Source: Halostella salina | GTDB lineage: Archaea > Halobacteriota > Halobacteria > Halobacteriales > Natronoarchaeaceae | Direction: 5' to 3' | Length of the DNA: 64,000 nt | Assembly (NCBI RefSeq): GCF_003675855.1 | Contig: NZ_RCIH01000006.1 | Span: 186,001-250,000 of the forward strand | Program-made: the position numbers and the translations under genes | In this document: in pieces, positions 36,196-44,077 of the stretch | Numbering within the stretch: the stretch's first letter is position 1 | How the letters are laid out: each line of letters starts with the position of its first letter | The notes under the pieces: generated by a model | The model's database searches: none | Told to the model about the DNA's origin: nothing | Seen by the model: the letters and a program-made list of their open reading frames with translations, nothing else

Positions 36196-37920
36196 TCACT
36201 CGTCGGGCGTCAGGCCGACCAGTTCCCGGTCGAACACGTCCGCGTAGCCGTTCGCCGTCAGCTTGAGCGAGGGGACGCCGAGGAAGGTGAGCGTCTGGAC
36301 GGCGAGCGGCGGCCGCTCGATGTCGAAGCCGATGTCACGGAGTCCGGCGTTGACCGCGTCGAACCGGTCCGCAGTCTCGGGGACCGGGCGGTCCGACGCG
36401 ACGCCGGCGACGCGGAGCGGCAGGTCCGCGACCACGTCACCGTTGCGGGCGACCGCCCAGCCGCCGCCCATCGCGGCGACGTGGCGGGCGGCCCGGGCCA
36501 TCGCGTCGTCGTCGACGCCGACGACCGCGACGCCCGGCGCTTCCCAGGTGAGACTCGTCGCTGCGGCTCCCTCGTCCAGGCCGAGCCCGGTGATGAAGCC
36601 GGTAAAGGCGGCGTCCTCGTCGGGGCGGCGGTCCAGCAACGCGGCTTTCGCCACGTCGTCGTCCGGGGCCGCGGTCAGCGAGTCGCCGTCGGTGCCGGGC
36701 CGGACGGTCGTCGCGGTCGTGATCAGCCCGTGGCGGTAGTGGAGGGCGCGCACTGCGCCGTCCCGGGCGGCGCTCGCGGGGACGCGGAACGTTTCTGGTA
36801 CCGGGTCGACGGCGACGGAGTCGTAGAACGCGTCGGGGTAGTCGTGCTCCCGCGGTTCGACCGTCGCGCTCCCGTCGCGGACGACCACCCCGCCGCCGGC
36901 GACAACCGTGTCGACGGCGACGGATTCCGCCTCGTCGAGCACGACGATGTCGGCGACGTTGCCGGGTGCGATCGAGCCACGGTCGTCCAGGCCGAAGTGG
37001 CGGGCGGGCGCGAGCGTCGCCATCCGGATCGCCTCGGCGGGGTCGATGCCGTGGTCGACCACGCGGCGGACCGCGCCGTCCATCGCCTCGCCGTCGGCCA
37101 GCGCCCCCGGCCAGACGCCGTCGGTCGACAGCGAGAGCGCGGCGTCGTGGCGGCGGGCGGCGTCGGCGATGGCCTCGCTGTCGTCCCGGACCGACCCGCT
37201 CCGGCCGACGGGGTGGATCCCGCGTTCGAGGCGGTCGGTTACCTCCTCGCCCGCGATGGCCTCGTGGTCGTTGTCGACGACGGTCGCGAAGGCGGTGAGC
37301 TTCTCGTCGGCGCAGCCCGCGCCGTGGCCGACGACGCGCTTGCCGCGCTCGTGGGCGCGGTCGTACAGTTCGTCGGCGGGCGACTCGCGGCCGACGACGT
37401 GCACCCAGTCGGACTCGCCGACGCCGACCACGCGGTCGTCGTCGAGCAGTTCGAGCAGGTCAGCCCGGGTGGCTTCGTCGGCCGGTTCACCGAACGTGTC
37501 GAAGAACGCGTGCGGCGGGACGGTCGGCCGGACGGCGAGCGGGAGGTCCGCCGCGGCGTCGAGCAGTTCCCGGACCCCGTCGGCACCGAACGCGCCGCCG
37601 ACGGCGGACGCTTCGGTTACCACGGTCGTCGTTCCGCCCTCCAGAAGGCTCGAGTACGCCGTCTCGACGGTCTGGAACACGTCGGCGTGGGTGTGTGCGT
37701 CGACGAAGCCGGGGACGACGGCGCGACCGTCGGCATCGACGACCGTGGTATCGTCGCCGACCACAGGGGTCGCGTCCTCGGGGACGGCGGCGACCCGGTC
37801 CCCGACGACCGCTACGTCGCGCTCGCGGAACTCGCCGAGGTCGGTCAGCAGGACGCGGCCGTTTTCGACGACCAGGTCCGCGGTGCCCGCGCCGAGCGCG
37901 ACCGCCTGGGCCCGTCTCAT
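36196..37920 (-). CDS. ade: adenine deaminase
   Basis: A 574-residue amidohydrolase of the adenine deaminase family. GFVDAHTHAD (with the HxH metal ligands), KRVVGHGAG, LSLSTDGVWP and PGNVADIVVLDEAE follow in the family order. It converts adenine to hypoxanthine and ammonia, with Mn or Fe in the active site. The ATG at 37920 overlaps the stop of the upstream metallo-beta-lactamase gene (ATGA), so the two are probably one operon. The length agrees with bacterial enzymes near 580. Confidence 0.9.
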   Translation of the reverse strand: MRRAQAVALGAGTADLVVENGRVLLTDLGEFRERDVAVVGDRVAAVPEDATPVVGDDTTVVDADGRAVVPGFVDAHTHADVFQTVETAYSSLLEGGTTTVVTEASAVGGAFGADGVRELLDAAADLPLAVRPTVPPHAFFDTFGEPADEATRADLLELLDDDRVVGVGESDWVHVVGRESPADELYDRAHERGKRVVGHGAGCADEKLTAFATVVDNDHEAIAGEEVTDRLERGIHPVGRSGSVRDDSEAIADAARRHDAALSLSTDGVWPGALADGEAMDGAVRRVVDHGIDPAEAIRMATLAPARHFGLDDRGSIAPGNVADIVVLDEAESVAVDTVVAGGGVVVRDGSATVEPREHDYPDAFYDSVAVDPVPETFRVPASAARDGAVRALHYRHGLITTATTVRPGTDGDSLTAAPDDDVAKAALLDRRPDEDAAFTGFITGLGLDEGAAATSLTWEAPGVAVVGVDDDAMARAARHVAAMGGGWAVARNGDVVADLPLRVAGVASDRPVPETADRFDAVNAGLRDIGFDIERPPLAVQTLTFLGVPSLKLTANGYADVFDRELVGLTPDE

Positions 37921-38864
37921 GTGCGCTCGTAGAGGACGACGCCGCCCTGTTCCGACCGGGTCACTTCGCCGCGGAGTTCGAGCACGTCGAGGTGGCCGAC
38001 CGCCTCGCTCATCCCCGGGAACAGCTCGGTCAGGGGCAGGTCGCCGAAGAGATCCTCCATCACGTCGACGGCGGTCGTCTTCCCGTCGACGGCCGCGAGG
38101 ACGTTCTCCGAGCGGTCCTCGTGCTCGGCGCGGATCTCGGCGATGCGCTCGGCCGGCGCGTCGATGATCTCGCGGTGGCCCGGCAGGACGCGGTCGTAGC
38201 CGACCTCCCGCAGTTCGTCGAGCGAGTCGTTGAACGCCGGGAGGACCCGGGGACGCTCGGTGCCACGCTCCAGCGGCGGCTGGAGCAGCGGGTTCGGCGT
38301 GATGTCGGGCAACACCTGGTCGCCGACGACCGCCTCGCGGCCCCCCTCACCGTCGTACTCGAAGACCAGTTCGCCGGCGGCGTGGCCCTCGGCGGCCCGC
38401 GCGGTGACCGTCTGGTCTGCGACGGTGAGCTGGTCGCCGTCGGCCAGAACCCGGTCTGTCTCGCAGGAGGGCGCGTACTCCAGATACACCTCGGGGAGTT
38501 CGAGGACGGACTCGGCGGTCGACCGTGCCATCCCGTGGCGCTCGAAGCAGTCGACGAAGAAGTCCTGCTCGTACGATAGCCGCCCCGCGAAGTCGCCGAC
38601 GATGTCGGCCGAGGCCCGGCTCGTGACGACCTGCGCGCCGGCGTCGCGAAAGCGGCGCGCCAGCCCGAAGTGGTCGGGATGGGGGTGGGTGACGAGCACG
38701 CGTTCGATGTCCGCGGGGGCGAGGTTCCGCGCTTCGAGTTCCCCGAGGAGGGCGGACCACGCTTCCTCGCTGTCCGGACCCGGGTCGACCAGCGTCCGGC
38801 CGGCGAGGTAGGCGTTGACCGGCCCCACCTGAAACGGCGTCGGGATGGAGAGCCGACTGAACAT
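37917..38864 (-). CDS. metallo-beta-lactamase-fold hydrolase
   Basis: A 315-residue MBL-fold hydrolase. VLVTHPHPDHFGLARRF is the HxHxDH motif, AAEGHAAGELVF carries the next His, VVGDQVLPD the bridging Asp and YDRVLPGHREII the last His. The C-terminal part has a winged-helix-like segment (DVMEDLFGDLPL ... LDVLELRGEV), as in the LACTB2/glyoxalase II-like group. The ATG at 38864 gives MFSRLSIPTPFQVGPVNAYL, the standard start. It is translationally coupled to adenine deaminase; a shared role in purine or nucleotide salvage is a guess. Confidence 0.9.
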   Translation of the reverse strand: MFSRLSIPTPFQVGPVNAYLAGRTLVDPGPDSEEAWSALLGELEARNLAPADIERVLVTHPHPDHFGLARRFRDAGAQVVTSRASADIVGDFAGRLSYEQDFFVDCFERHGMARSTAESVLELPEVYLEYAPSCETDRVLADGDQLTVADQTVTARAAEGHAAGELVFEYDGEGGREAVVGDQVLPDITPNPLLQPPLERGTERPRVLPAFNDSLDELREVGYDRVLPGHREIIDAPAERIAEIRAEHEDRSENVLAAVDGKTTAVDVMEDLFGDLPLTELFPGMSEAVGHLDVLELRGEVTRSEQGGVVLYERT

Positions 38865-39104
38865 TACGACCACGATACGCCCGGCCACGGCTAAAGAGGT
38901 TGTGCAACCGGGAACCTCCGAAGAGGAGTTGCCGGCACCGACGCGGCACGGTCGGCGCGCCGTCGTGGTGGTCTGGCGGGACTGTGCCACGACCGGCCGC
39001 GCTCGACCGTGGATGCCCACGGTCAGTACCCTTACAGAGTCGGCGGGACGGCGGTGAGACGGCATGACCCCGAACGTCCGCGCGCCATCAGCGCCCCCGC
39101 GGTT

Positions 39105-39118
39105 TTAGGTTCGCCTAA
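39105..39118. promoter_or_regulatory. TTAGG-N4-CCTAA palindrome, DtxR/IdeR-like operator candidate
   Basis: TTAGG TTCG CCTAA is a perfect 5+5 palindrome, extended by T and A-rich flanks. This is close to the iron-repressor (DtxR/SirR/Idr) sites reported in haloarchaea and bacteria. It lies 121-134 bases before the ATG at 39239. Two direct copies of CGRCTGACCTA follow, at 39142-39152 and 39169-39179, each with a similar half-site ACCTA. Confidence 0.5.
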
Positions 39119-39210
39119 GAAATTCAAAAACGCTTCGGTTTCGGCTGACCTAAAAACACGCCTCGGGCCGACTGACCTATCGACGACCAATTCTGTCCTC
39201 CCACAAAGGA

Positions 39211-39216
39211 TATATT
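39211..39216 (+). promoter_or_regulatory. TATA-like box for the 84-residue helical protein
   Basis: TATATT lies 23-28 bases before the ATG at 39239, the expected spacing for a leaderless transcript. Confidence 0.6.
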
Positions 39217-39238
39217 CTCTCCCGGCGTACTGTCATGT

Positions 39239-39493
39239 ATGAACAAGCACTTCGAAGACGCTCGGTACTACATCAAGCGAGCGGGCGAACAGGCCAAGAA
39301 AGGCGTCAGCGAGGAACTCGAACCCGTCGAGGAACGGTTCCGCGAACTGACCGGCCGCGAGGAGGAGCCGGAGCCGAGCCGCCTCGACAGGGTCCGCGAG
39401 GACCTGGAAGAGATCGAACAGCGCGCCGAGGGCGAGGCCAAGGAGGCCGTCGCGGACGCACGCGAGCGGCTTCGCCGCTACCGGGAAGACTGA
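39239..39493 (+). CDS. small helical protein (DUF7553-like)
   Basis: An 84-residue, highly charged protein, predicted entirely alpha-helical, probably coiled coil: MNKHFEDARYYIKRAGEQAKK at the start, then repeated Glu/Arg-rich heptads to the end RLRRYRED. It resembles a common haloarchaeal small-protein family (DUF7553-like, by memory). No enzymatic residues exist. A strong TATA box and iron-type palindrome lie upstream. The tRNA-Val gene is 44 bases downstream on the same strand, with a T-rich stretch between. Confidence 0.75.
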   Translation: MNKHFEDARYYIKRAGEQAKKGVSEELEPVEERFRELTGREEEPEPSRLDRVREDLEEIEQRAEGEAKEAVADARERLRRYRED

Positions 39494-39505
39494 CTTTCGG
39501 AACCC

Positions 39506-39511
39506 TTTTTA
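39506..39511 (+). promoter_or_regulatory. TATA-like box for tRNA-Val
   Basis: TTTTTA, 26-31 bases before the first tRNA base. The same T-run could also terminate the upstream small-protein mRNA. Confidence 0.5.
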
Positions 39512-39536
39512 CGGCGACGGCGGTACGTTCTCGTGC

Positions 39537-39611
39537 GGGTTGGTGGTCTAGCCCGGTTATGACGGCTCCTTCACACGGAGCAGGTCGGCGGTTCGACTCC
39601 GCCCCAACCCA
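39537..39611 (+). tRNA. tRNA-Val (anticodon CAC)
   Basis: 75 bases fold as a full cloverleaf: acceptor GGGTTGG (39537-39543) with CCAACCC (39604-39610), D stem GTC/GAC, anticodon stem GCTCC/GGAGC around TTCACAC with anticodon CAC at 39572-39574, and T stem GGCGG/CCGCC around TTCGACT. The discriminator is A at 39611. CCA is not encoded. A T-rich box lies 26 bases upstream. A partial copy of the 3' end is found 121 bases downstream. Confidence 0.97.
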
Positions 39612-39710
39612 TTTCGCGTTTTGCGACGAACGGACGTGAGGAGCAACGCGAAGCGTTGGGCGGATCGAACCCTGCCAGTCGCGCGCAACGGAGTGAGCAC
39701 GTCTGGCTCC

Positions 39711-39732
39711 GGTTCGACGCCGCCCCGACCCA
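39711..39732 (+). repeat. copy of the 3' end of tRNA-Val (possible attachment-site remnant)
   Basis: These 22 bases match tRNA-Val positions 39590-39611 (T loop, T stem 3' arm, acceptor 3' arm) at 20 of 22 positions. A direct repeat of a tRNA 3' end is what integrating elements leave behind. Only about 100 bases lie between the copies, and no integrase is there, so any element was lost. Confidence 0.65.
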
Positions 39733-39737
39733 CTCGT

Positions 39738-40043
39738 TTACTCCATCCCCGACGACCGGGCAGGAGCCACGAAGCCGTACAGGATCGACAGCATTCCGGC
39801 CACCTCGCCGGTCTGGGTGATGATCCCGACGACAGCGGTGGAGATCGGAAGGACCTGCCCGAGCAGGAAGATACCGCCGGGGACGCCGAACGTCAGGACG
39901 AACCCGGCCGCGATGAACAGCATCGGGCGGCTGTCGTTCCGTCTGGCCCCGGTGTAGGCGACGTAGGCGATGCCGAGCGCGAGCGCGACGACGACGTAGT
40001 CCGAGACGAGAAACAGGAGCTGGAGCGAGGTGAGTTCAGTCAT
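39738..40043 (-). CDS. small membrane protein (DUF7521-like)
   Basis: A 101-residue protein with three hydrophobic segments: LQLLFLVSDYVVVALALGIA, PMLFIAAGFVLTFGVPGGIF and VVGIITQTGEVAGMLSILYG. This matches a small haloarchaeal family (DUF7521-like) usually paired with a winged-helix gene. The ATG at 40043 lies inside the end of that regulator gene (8-base overlap), so the pair is translationally coupled. Function is unknown; a sensor partner or membrane component for the regulator is possible. Confidence 0.8.
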   Translation of the reverse strand: MTELTSLQLLFLVSDYVVVALALGIAYVAYTGARRNDSRPMLFIAAGFVLTFGVPGGIFLLGQVLPISTAVVGIITQTGEVAGMLSILYGFVAPARSSGME

Positions 40044-40383
40044 ACAGTCCCTCCACGAAGTCGGTAAAGCGGTCGGCGGCACGCTGTCGCGTCGTCACGG
40101 TGACTTCGAGGCCGTCGTCCGTGAGGTTCACAACGACCTTGTCGAGCGTCGCGGCATACACCGTTCGCTGCTGGCCGTCGGCGTCGAGTTCCGTTCGCTT
40201 TTCGAGCAGGTCCTGGTCGGTGAGGTCGTCCAGCCGACGGAACACCGTCGCCCGGGACGCCGAACACGTCTCCGTCAGTTCCGCTGCCGTCATGGGTTGG
40301 TCGTGAGTCCGTTTGAGGATCGTCTGCGTGCAGTCGTCTTCGAGGAGCCGCGCGACGGTGTCCAGTCGGTTCGACTGCGCCAC
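40036..40383 (-). CDS. ArsR-like winged-helix transcription regulator
   Basis: A 115-residue protein with GTG start at 40383 (VAQSNRLDTVARLLEDD). The winged helix is QTILKRTHDQPMTAAELTET then SRATVFRRLDDLTDQDLLEK, the haloarchaeal ArsR-like pattern. The second half has two strands (QQRTVYAATLDKVVVNL, DGLEVTVTT) and a C-terminal helix. The gene overlaps the small membrane protein gene downstream by 8 bases. The pair probably forms an autoregulated unit. Signal and target genes are unknown. Confidence 0.85.
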   Translation of the reverse strand: MAQSNRLDTVARLLEDDCTQTILKRTHDQPMTAAELTETCSASRATVFRRLDDLTDQDLLEKRTELDADGQQRTVYAATLDKVVVNLTDDGLEVTVTTRQRAADRFTDFVEGLYD

Positions 40384-40482
40384 GCTACCGATTCGTGGCG
40401 AGGGGAATATAAAATCGGGGCACGTCTCAGCGCGTGAGACCGCACGGGGATGTTTATCGGCCCGCCGGGCGAACCGTCTCGT

Positions 40483-40803
40483 ATGTCGGTCCCCGAATCG
40501 ATCGCCGTCGAATGGCTCGTGGCTGGAGCGTTCGTCACCGCGCTGGGCGCGCTCATCCGGTTCCGAAACTGGACGTTCCTGGTGGCGGGGTACGACGACA
40601 GCACGGACGTTCCGGAGAACGTGGTCGCGAACATGGTCGGGAACATGGTGTTGCGCGTCGGTATCGGCGTGTCCGTGTTCGGCGTCGTCGCCTCGTACGT
40701 CGACCTGCCGACGTACCTCGCGCTGGTCGTCGAGGTCGTGATCGTGGCCGAGGTGGTCCGGACGATCTACAGACTGAACACCTACGCACCGTCCAACGGA
40801 TGA
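40483..40803 (+). CDS. small membrane protein (DUF3784-like)
   Basis: A 106-residue membrane protein. It has a first hydrophobic segment VEWLVAGAFVTALGALIRF, a loop WTFLVAGYDDSTDVPENVVA like the DUF3784 family, then two more segments (VLRVGIGVSVFGVVASYV and ALVVEVVIVAEVVRTIY). The ATG at 40483 has a TTTATC box about 28 bases upstream. Its TGA overlaps the ATG of the lipoprotein gene that follows. Function unknown. Confidence 0.75.
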   Translation: MSVPESIAVEWLVAGAFVTALGALIRFRNWTFLVAGYDDSTDVPENVVANMVGNMVLRVGIGVSVFGVVASYVDLPTYLALVVEVVIVAEVVRTIYRLNTYAPSNG

Positions 40804-42293
40804 CCGCGAACGGCCTCAGCAGACGGACGGTGCTCAGGCTCGCCGGTGCCGGCGGACTCGTCACTCTCGCCGGCTGTGGCGGGTCTGGCGACGATGCGAC
40901 GACCACGACGACCGATGGGTCGAACGAAACCACGACGCTCCTGACGACGAGCGACGGTACGTCGGCGTCGCCGACGGCGCGGCCGGGAACCGGGACGACG
41001 CAGCCGACAACGGGAACCACCACCCCCGAAGCGACCGTTGCCGGGCTGGAGACGACGGCCCGTCGCTTCGTGACCGACCTCGCGAGCGGCGACTACGGGG
41101 CGGCCCGGAGCGCCTTTGCTCCGAGCGCCCGGGAGCAGGTGTCGACCGACCAGCTCGAAACGGTCTGGACCTCGCTCGAACGGGCTGCCGGGCGGTTCGT
41201 TCGGATCGCCACGACGGAACACGGGACGGTCGAGGGGCGGGACCTGATCAGCGTGACGGTACAGTTCCGGAACGCCCGGCAGGTCCTCAACCTCGTGTTC
41301 GACGACGAGGGGGCCGTGATCGGCTTCCGGGTCGCCGGGTCGCCGGACACGGGCGGGTCGTGGTCGCCGCCGGCGTACGCGGACCGCGACGCGTTCGCCG
41401 AGACCGAGGTGTCCCTGTCGGCGACCGACTCGTGTTCGCTCCCCGGGACGCTCACGATGCCGGCCGGCGAGGGGCAGGTGCCGGGCGTCGTGCTGGTCCA
41501 CGGCTCCGGGCCGAGCGACCGCGACGGGACCATCGGCCCGAACAAGCCGCTGAAGGACCTCGCGTGGGGGGTGGCGAGCCGGGGCGTGGCCGTGCTCCGG
41601 TACGAGAAGCGGACCGCGGCCTGCCGGGTCGACCCGGCGACGGTGACGATAGATGCCGAGGTGACCGACGACGCGCTCACGGCGCTGGCCCGGCTTCGGG
41701 AGGCGGAGCGCGTCCGCCCCGGCGACACCTGCGTCGTCGGTCACAGCCTCGGCGCGATGCTCGCCCCGCGGATCGTTGCGCGGTCGGAGCAACTCGCCGG
41801 CGGCGGTATGCTCGCGCCGCCGGCGCGTTCGCTGCTCGACCTCCAGATCCAGCAGTACGAGTATCTGGCGACCCTCGACGGCTCCGTCAGCGACCTGGAG
41901 CGCGAGCGGATCGACGCCGTCCGTGACGCCGTCGAACGGATCCGCGCGGGCGAAGTCGCGGAGGGCGAACTCGTCCTCAACGCGCCGCCGGGCTACTGGG
42001 AGAGCCTGGAGTCGTACGACCAGGTCGAGACGGCGGCCTCTCTCTCCCGTCCGCTGTTCATCGCACAGGGCGGCCGCGACTACCAGGTCACCGTCGAGGA
42101 GGACTTCCGGCGGTGGCGGGACGCGCTGACGCGGGCGAACGTCACGTTCGAGCGCTACCCGGACCTCAACCACCTGTTCATGCCGGGGGAGGGGACGCCG
42201 AACCCGAGCGAGTACTATCGGCCGAACCACGTTGCCGAGGCGCTCGTGGCCGACCTGGCGACGTGGGTCCGCGGCGTCACTGGGACGGGGTGA
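40800..42293 (+). CDS. exported alpha/beta-hydrolase lipoprotein
   Basis: A 497-residue protein. The N-terminus has a Tat-like signal and lipobox: LSRRTVLRLAGAGGLVTLAGC, with lipidated Cys at the end, then a Thr/Ser-rich linker. A DUF3887-like segment (ARRFVTDLASGDYGAARSAF) precedes the hydrolase domain. The latter contains VVLVHGSGPSDRDG, VVGHSLGAM (the G-x-S-x-G nucleophile), GGRDYQVTVE with the acid, and YPDLNHLFMPG with the His. It resembles bacterial YqkD/S9-like hydrolases. Probable extracellular esterase or peptidase; substrate unknown. Start overlaps the previous stop. Confidence 0.88.
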   Translation: MTANGLSRRTVLRLAGAGGLVTLAGCGGSGDDATTTTTDGSNETTTLLTTSDGTSASPTARPGTGTTQPTTGTTTPEATVAGLETTARRFVTDLASGDYGAARSAFAPSAREQVSTDQLETVWTSLERAAGRFVRIATTEHGTVEGRDLISVTVQFRNARQVLNLVFDDEGAVIGFRVAGSPDTGGSWSPPAYADRDAFAETEVSLSATDSCSLPGTLTMPAGEGQVPGVVLVHGSGPSDRDGTIGPNKPLKDLAWGVASRGVAVLRYEKRTAACRVDPATVTIDAEVTDDALTALARLREAERVRPGDTCVVGHSLGAMLAPRIVARSEQLAGGGMLAPPARSLLDLQIQQYEYLATLDGSVSDLERERIDAVRDAVERIRAGEVAEGELVLNAPPGYWESLESYDQVETAASLSRPLFIAQGGRDYQVTVEEDFRRWRDALTRANVTFERYPDLNHLFMPGEGTPNPSEYYRPNHVAEALVADLATWVRGVTGTG

Positions 42294-42463
42294 GGCGGGC
42301 GGCGATCCGTCAGGACGGGGAGACACCGGGCGGCCGACTCGGCGCGGGCGAACCGCCACGGCCCGCGTCCGTGACTCGACGACTGCCCGCGGTTTGAGCC
42401 GATCGCTGGCCGTAATCGTTTTCAAACTCTCGGCAGAATGGGGCCGGTATGTTCCCCGTCAGA

Positions 42464-42475
42464 ACTGCTAGCAGT
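42464..42475. promoter_or_regulatory. 12-bp perfect palindrome before the Bat-type pseudogene
   Basis: ACTGCTAGCAGT is a perfect palindrome 51-62 bases before the ATG at 42526. It may be an operator or a chance match; no second copy was noticed nearby. Confidence 0.3.
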
Positions 42476-42525
42476 GACCACGTACGTGGTGCCGCCCGCA
42501 GCGTCGGGACGGGAGCGGGACAGCC

Positions 42526-43697
42526 ATGAACGAGATGGCCGTCCCACGGCGGCGACACGACCCCGAACCCGACGAGCCGATCGAGGTGCTGCTGGTCGAC
42601 GACAACGAGGAGTGGGCGACGGTTCTGGCCGACGATATCGAGGAGCGCGAGCCGGCGATGCAGGTCACCGTCGCCGGGGGAGCGAACGAGGCGACTCGCG
42701 GCTGCTGCCACGCGTCGTTGAGGGGACCGACACCGACTACGTCGAGAACCGGGAGTTCTGTACCGAGACGGACGGGACCGAAAGCGAGCCGAGCGTCTGG
42801 GCGGTCCGGATAGGGGAGCCGAAGTTCGTTCAGGACTTCCGCGACCTGTTCGAGACGCCGTGGCGCGACGCGGCGATCGAGCACGGGTACCGCTCCGGGG
42901 CGGCGCTCCCGTTGCTTCACGACGGCATCCCGTTCGGCGTGCTGGCGGTGTACCACGAGGAACCCAACCGGTACGACGGGGCCGAGCGACAGCTGTTGAC
43001 CGACCTCGCGGACACGGTCGCGTTCGCGATCCACAGCCTCGAAGCCGGCCGGGCGCTCTCGTCGGACCGCGTTCACGAGGCGACGCTTCAGGTGAGCGGC
43101 GACGGGTACTACCTGCTGGACGTCGTGAGCGAGGCAGCGCCCGGGGCCGCCGACGCCGCGGTGACCGTACAGGGGACGATGCCCACCGGCGACGGCGAAC
43201 TGCTCCAGTACCTCCGCCTCGACGGGATCCCGGTGGAGGCGTTTCGGACGGCGGTCACGGACATCGGTGGGGACGACACCCCCCGATTCCAGGTCACGGT
43301 GTCGGGGGCCGTCCCGGAGGTCGACCTCGCGTCGCTGGGTGCCGTGGTGCGCTCGGCCTCGGTCACGGCGACGAGCGCGGTGCTGGAGGCCGAACTCCCC
43401 GCGAAACGCGACCGGCGCTCCTTCGTGGACGTGCTGGAAGAGCGGTACGGGTCGGCGACGATGCTGTCCTGTGTCGAAGCAGAACGGGAGGAGACGGCGC
43501 GAATCCGGGTCGACACGCACGCGCTCACCGAGAAGCAGGCAACGTCGCTGGAGGCGGCGTTTCATCACGGCTACTTCGAGTAGCCGCGGCAGAGTTCGGC
43601 GACCGAGGTGGCCGAGTCGCTCGGCATCGCCCACTCCACGTTCCTCCAGCATCTCCGGACGGCCCAGCAGAAGCTGTTCGGGAGCCTCTACGGCTAG
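42526..43697 (+). pseudogene. decayed Bat-type response regulator (receiver / GAF / HTH_10)
   Basis: The N-terminal piece in one frame (42526 to about 42700) is a response-regulator receiver start (EVLLVDDNEEWATVLADDIE). The next domain, a GAF plus the Bat-type middle region, is in another frame from about 42690, beginning LLPRVVEGTDTDYVENREFC. Rest of the receiver, with its phospho-acceptor Asp, and any PAS domain are missing. Near the end, TAG at 43581 falls inside HTH_10 after HHGYFE; the frame continues PRQSSATEVAESLGIAHSTF to a real stop at 43697. So it has an internal deletion with frame change plus one nonsense codon. Confidence 0.85.
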
Positions 43698-43839
43698 ACG
43701 AAGTTCGTCGGCAGACCCGGTGCAGGCGGCGGAACTGCTGGACGAACCCGGGACCGCGGACGAGCGAGCCGAGGACGGTAGCGAGTAGCGGCGACCTCGG
43801 AAAGCATTTATCCGCCGGCCGGCCACCCTTTCGCAACGA

Positions 43840-44040
43840 ATGTCCGACGACCAGCCCGACGTGCCGGTAATCTGTCCCAAGTGCGACACGCGGACGCAGG
43901 TGCCGCTCGACGACGTGTCCGAGTCGGTCGCTCGCCACAACGACCAGCTTCACGACGGCGAGGCGGTGGCCGAGGTCGACCCGGCGATCAGGGAACACCT
44001 CGCGGACCGGGTCGCGGAGGACATCGGCCTGCTCGACTGA
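43840..44040 (+). CDS. small Cys-pair acidic protein
   Basis: A 66-residue protein, MSDDQPDVPVICPKCDTRTQ, with one C-x2-C pair followed by a helical acidic part (VARHNDQLHDGEAVAEVDPA). Two His residues (His33, His38) could complete a metal site. CATTTATC at 43805-43812 lies about 30 bases upstream, giving a leaderless start. I recall similar short haloarchaeal proteins but no named function. It may bind zinc. It is convergent with the ThDP enzyme gene. Confidence 0.78.
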   Translation: MSDDQPDVPVICPKCDTRTQVPLDDVSESVARHNDQLHDGEAVAEVDPAIREHLADRVAEDIGLLD

Positions 44041-44077
44041 AGCGGCCACCGGTGACGAGCCAGCGCCGCGGGGGGCG

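Noticed and set aside
36190-37932. A plus-strand frame of 580 residues opposite adenine deaminase
   Set aside because: No motif, and the minus strand has all adenine deaminase signatures in the right order.
43581-43583. TAG in the Bat-type regulator as a pyrrolysine codon
   Set aside because: The gene has also lost frame upstream, and pyrrolysine genes are not expected in haloarchaea; decay is simpler.
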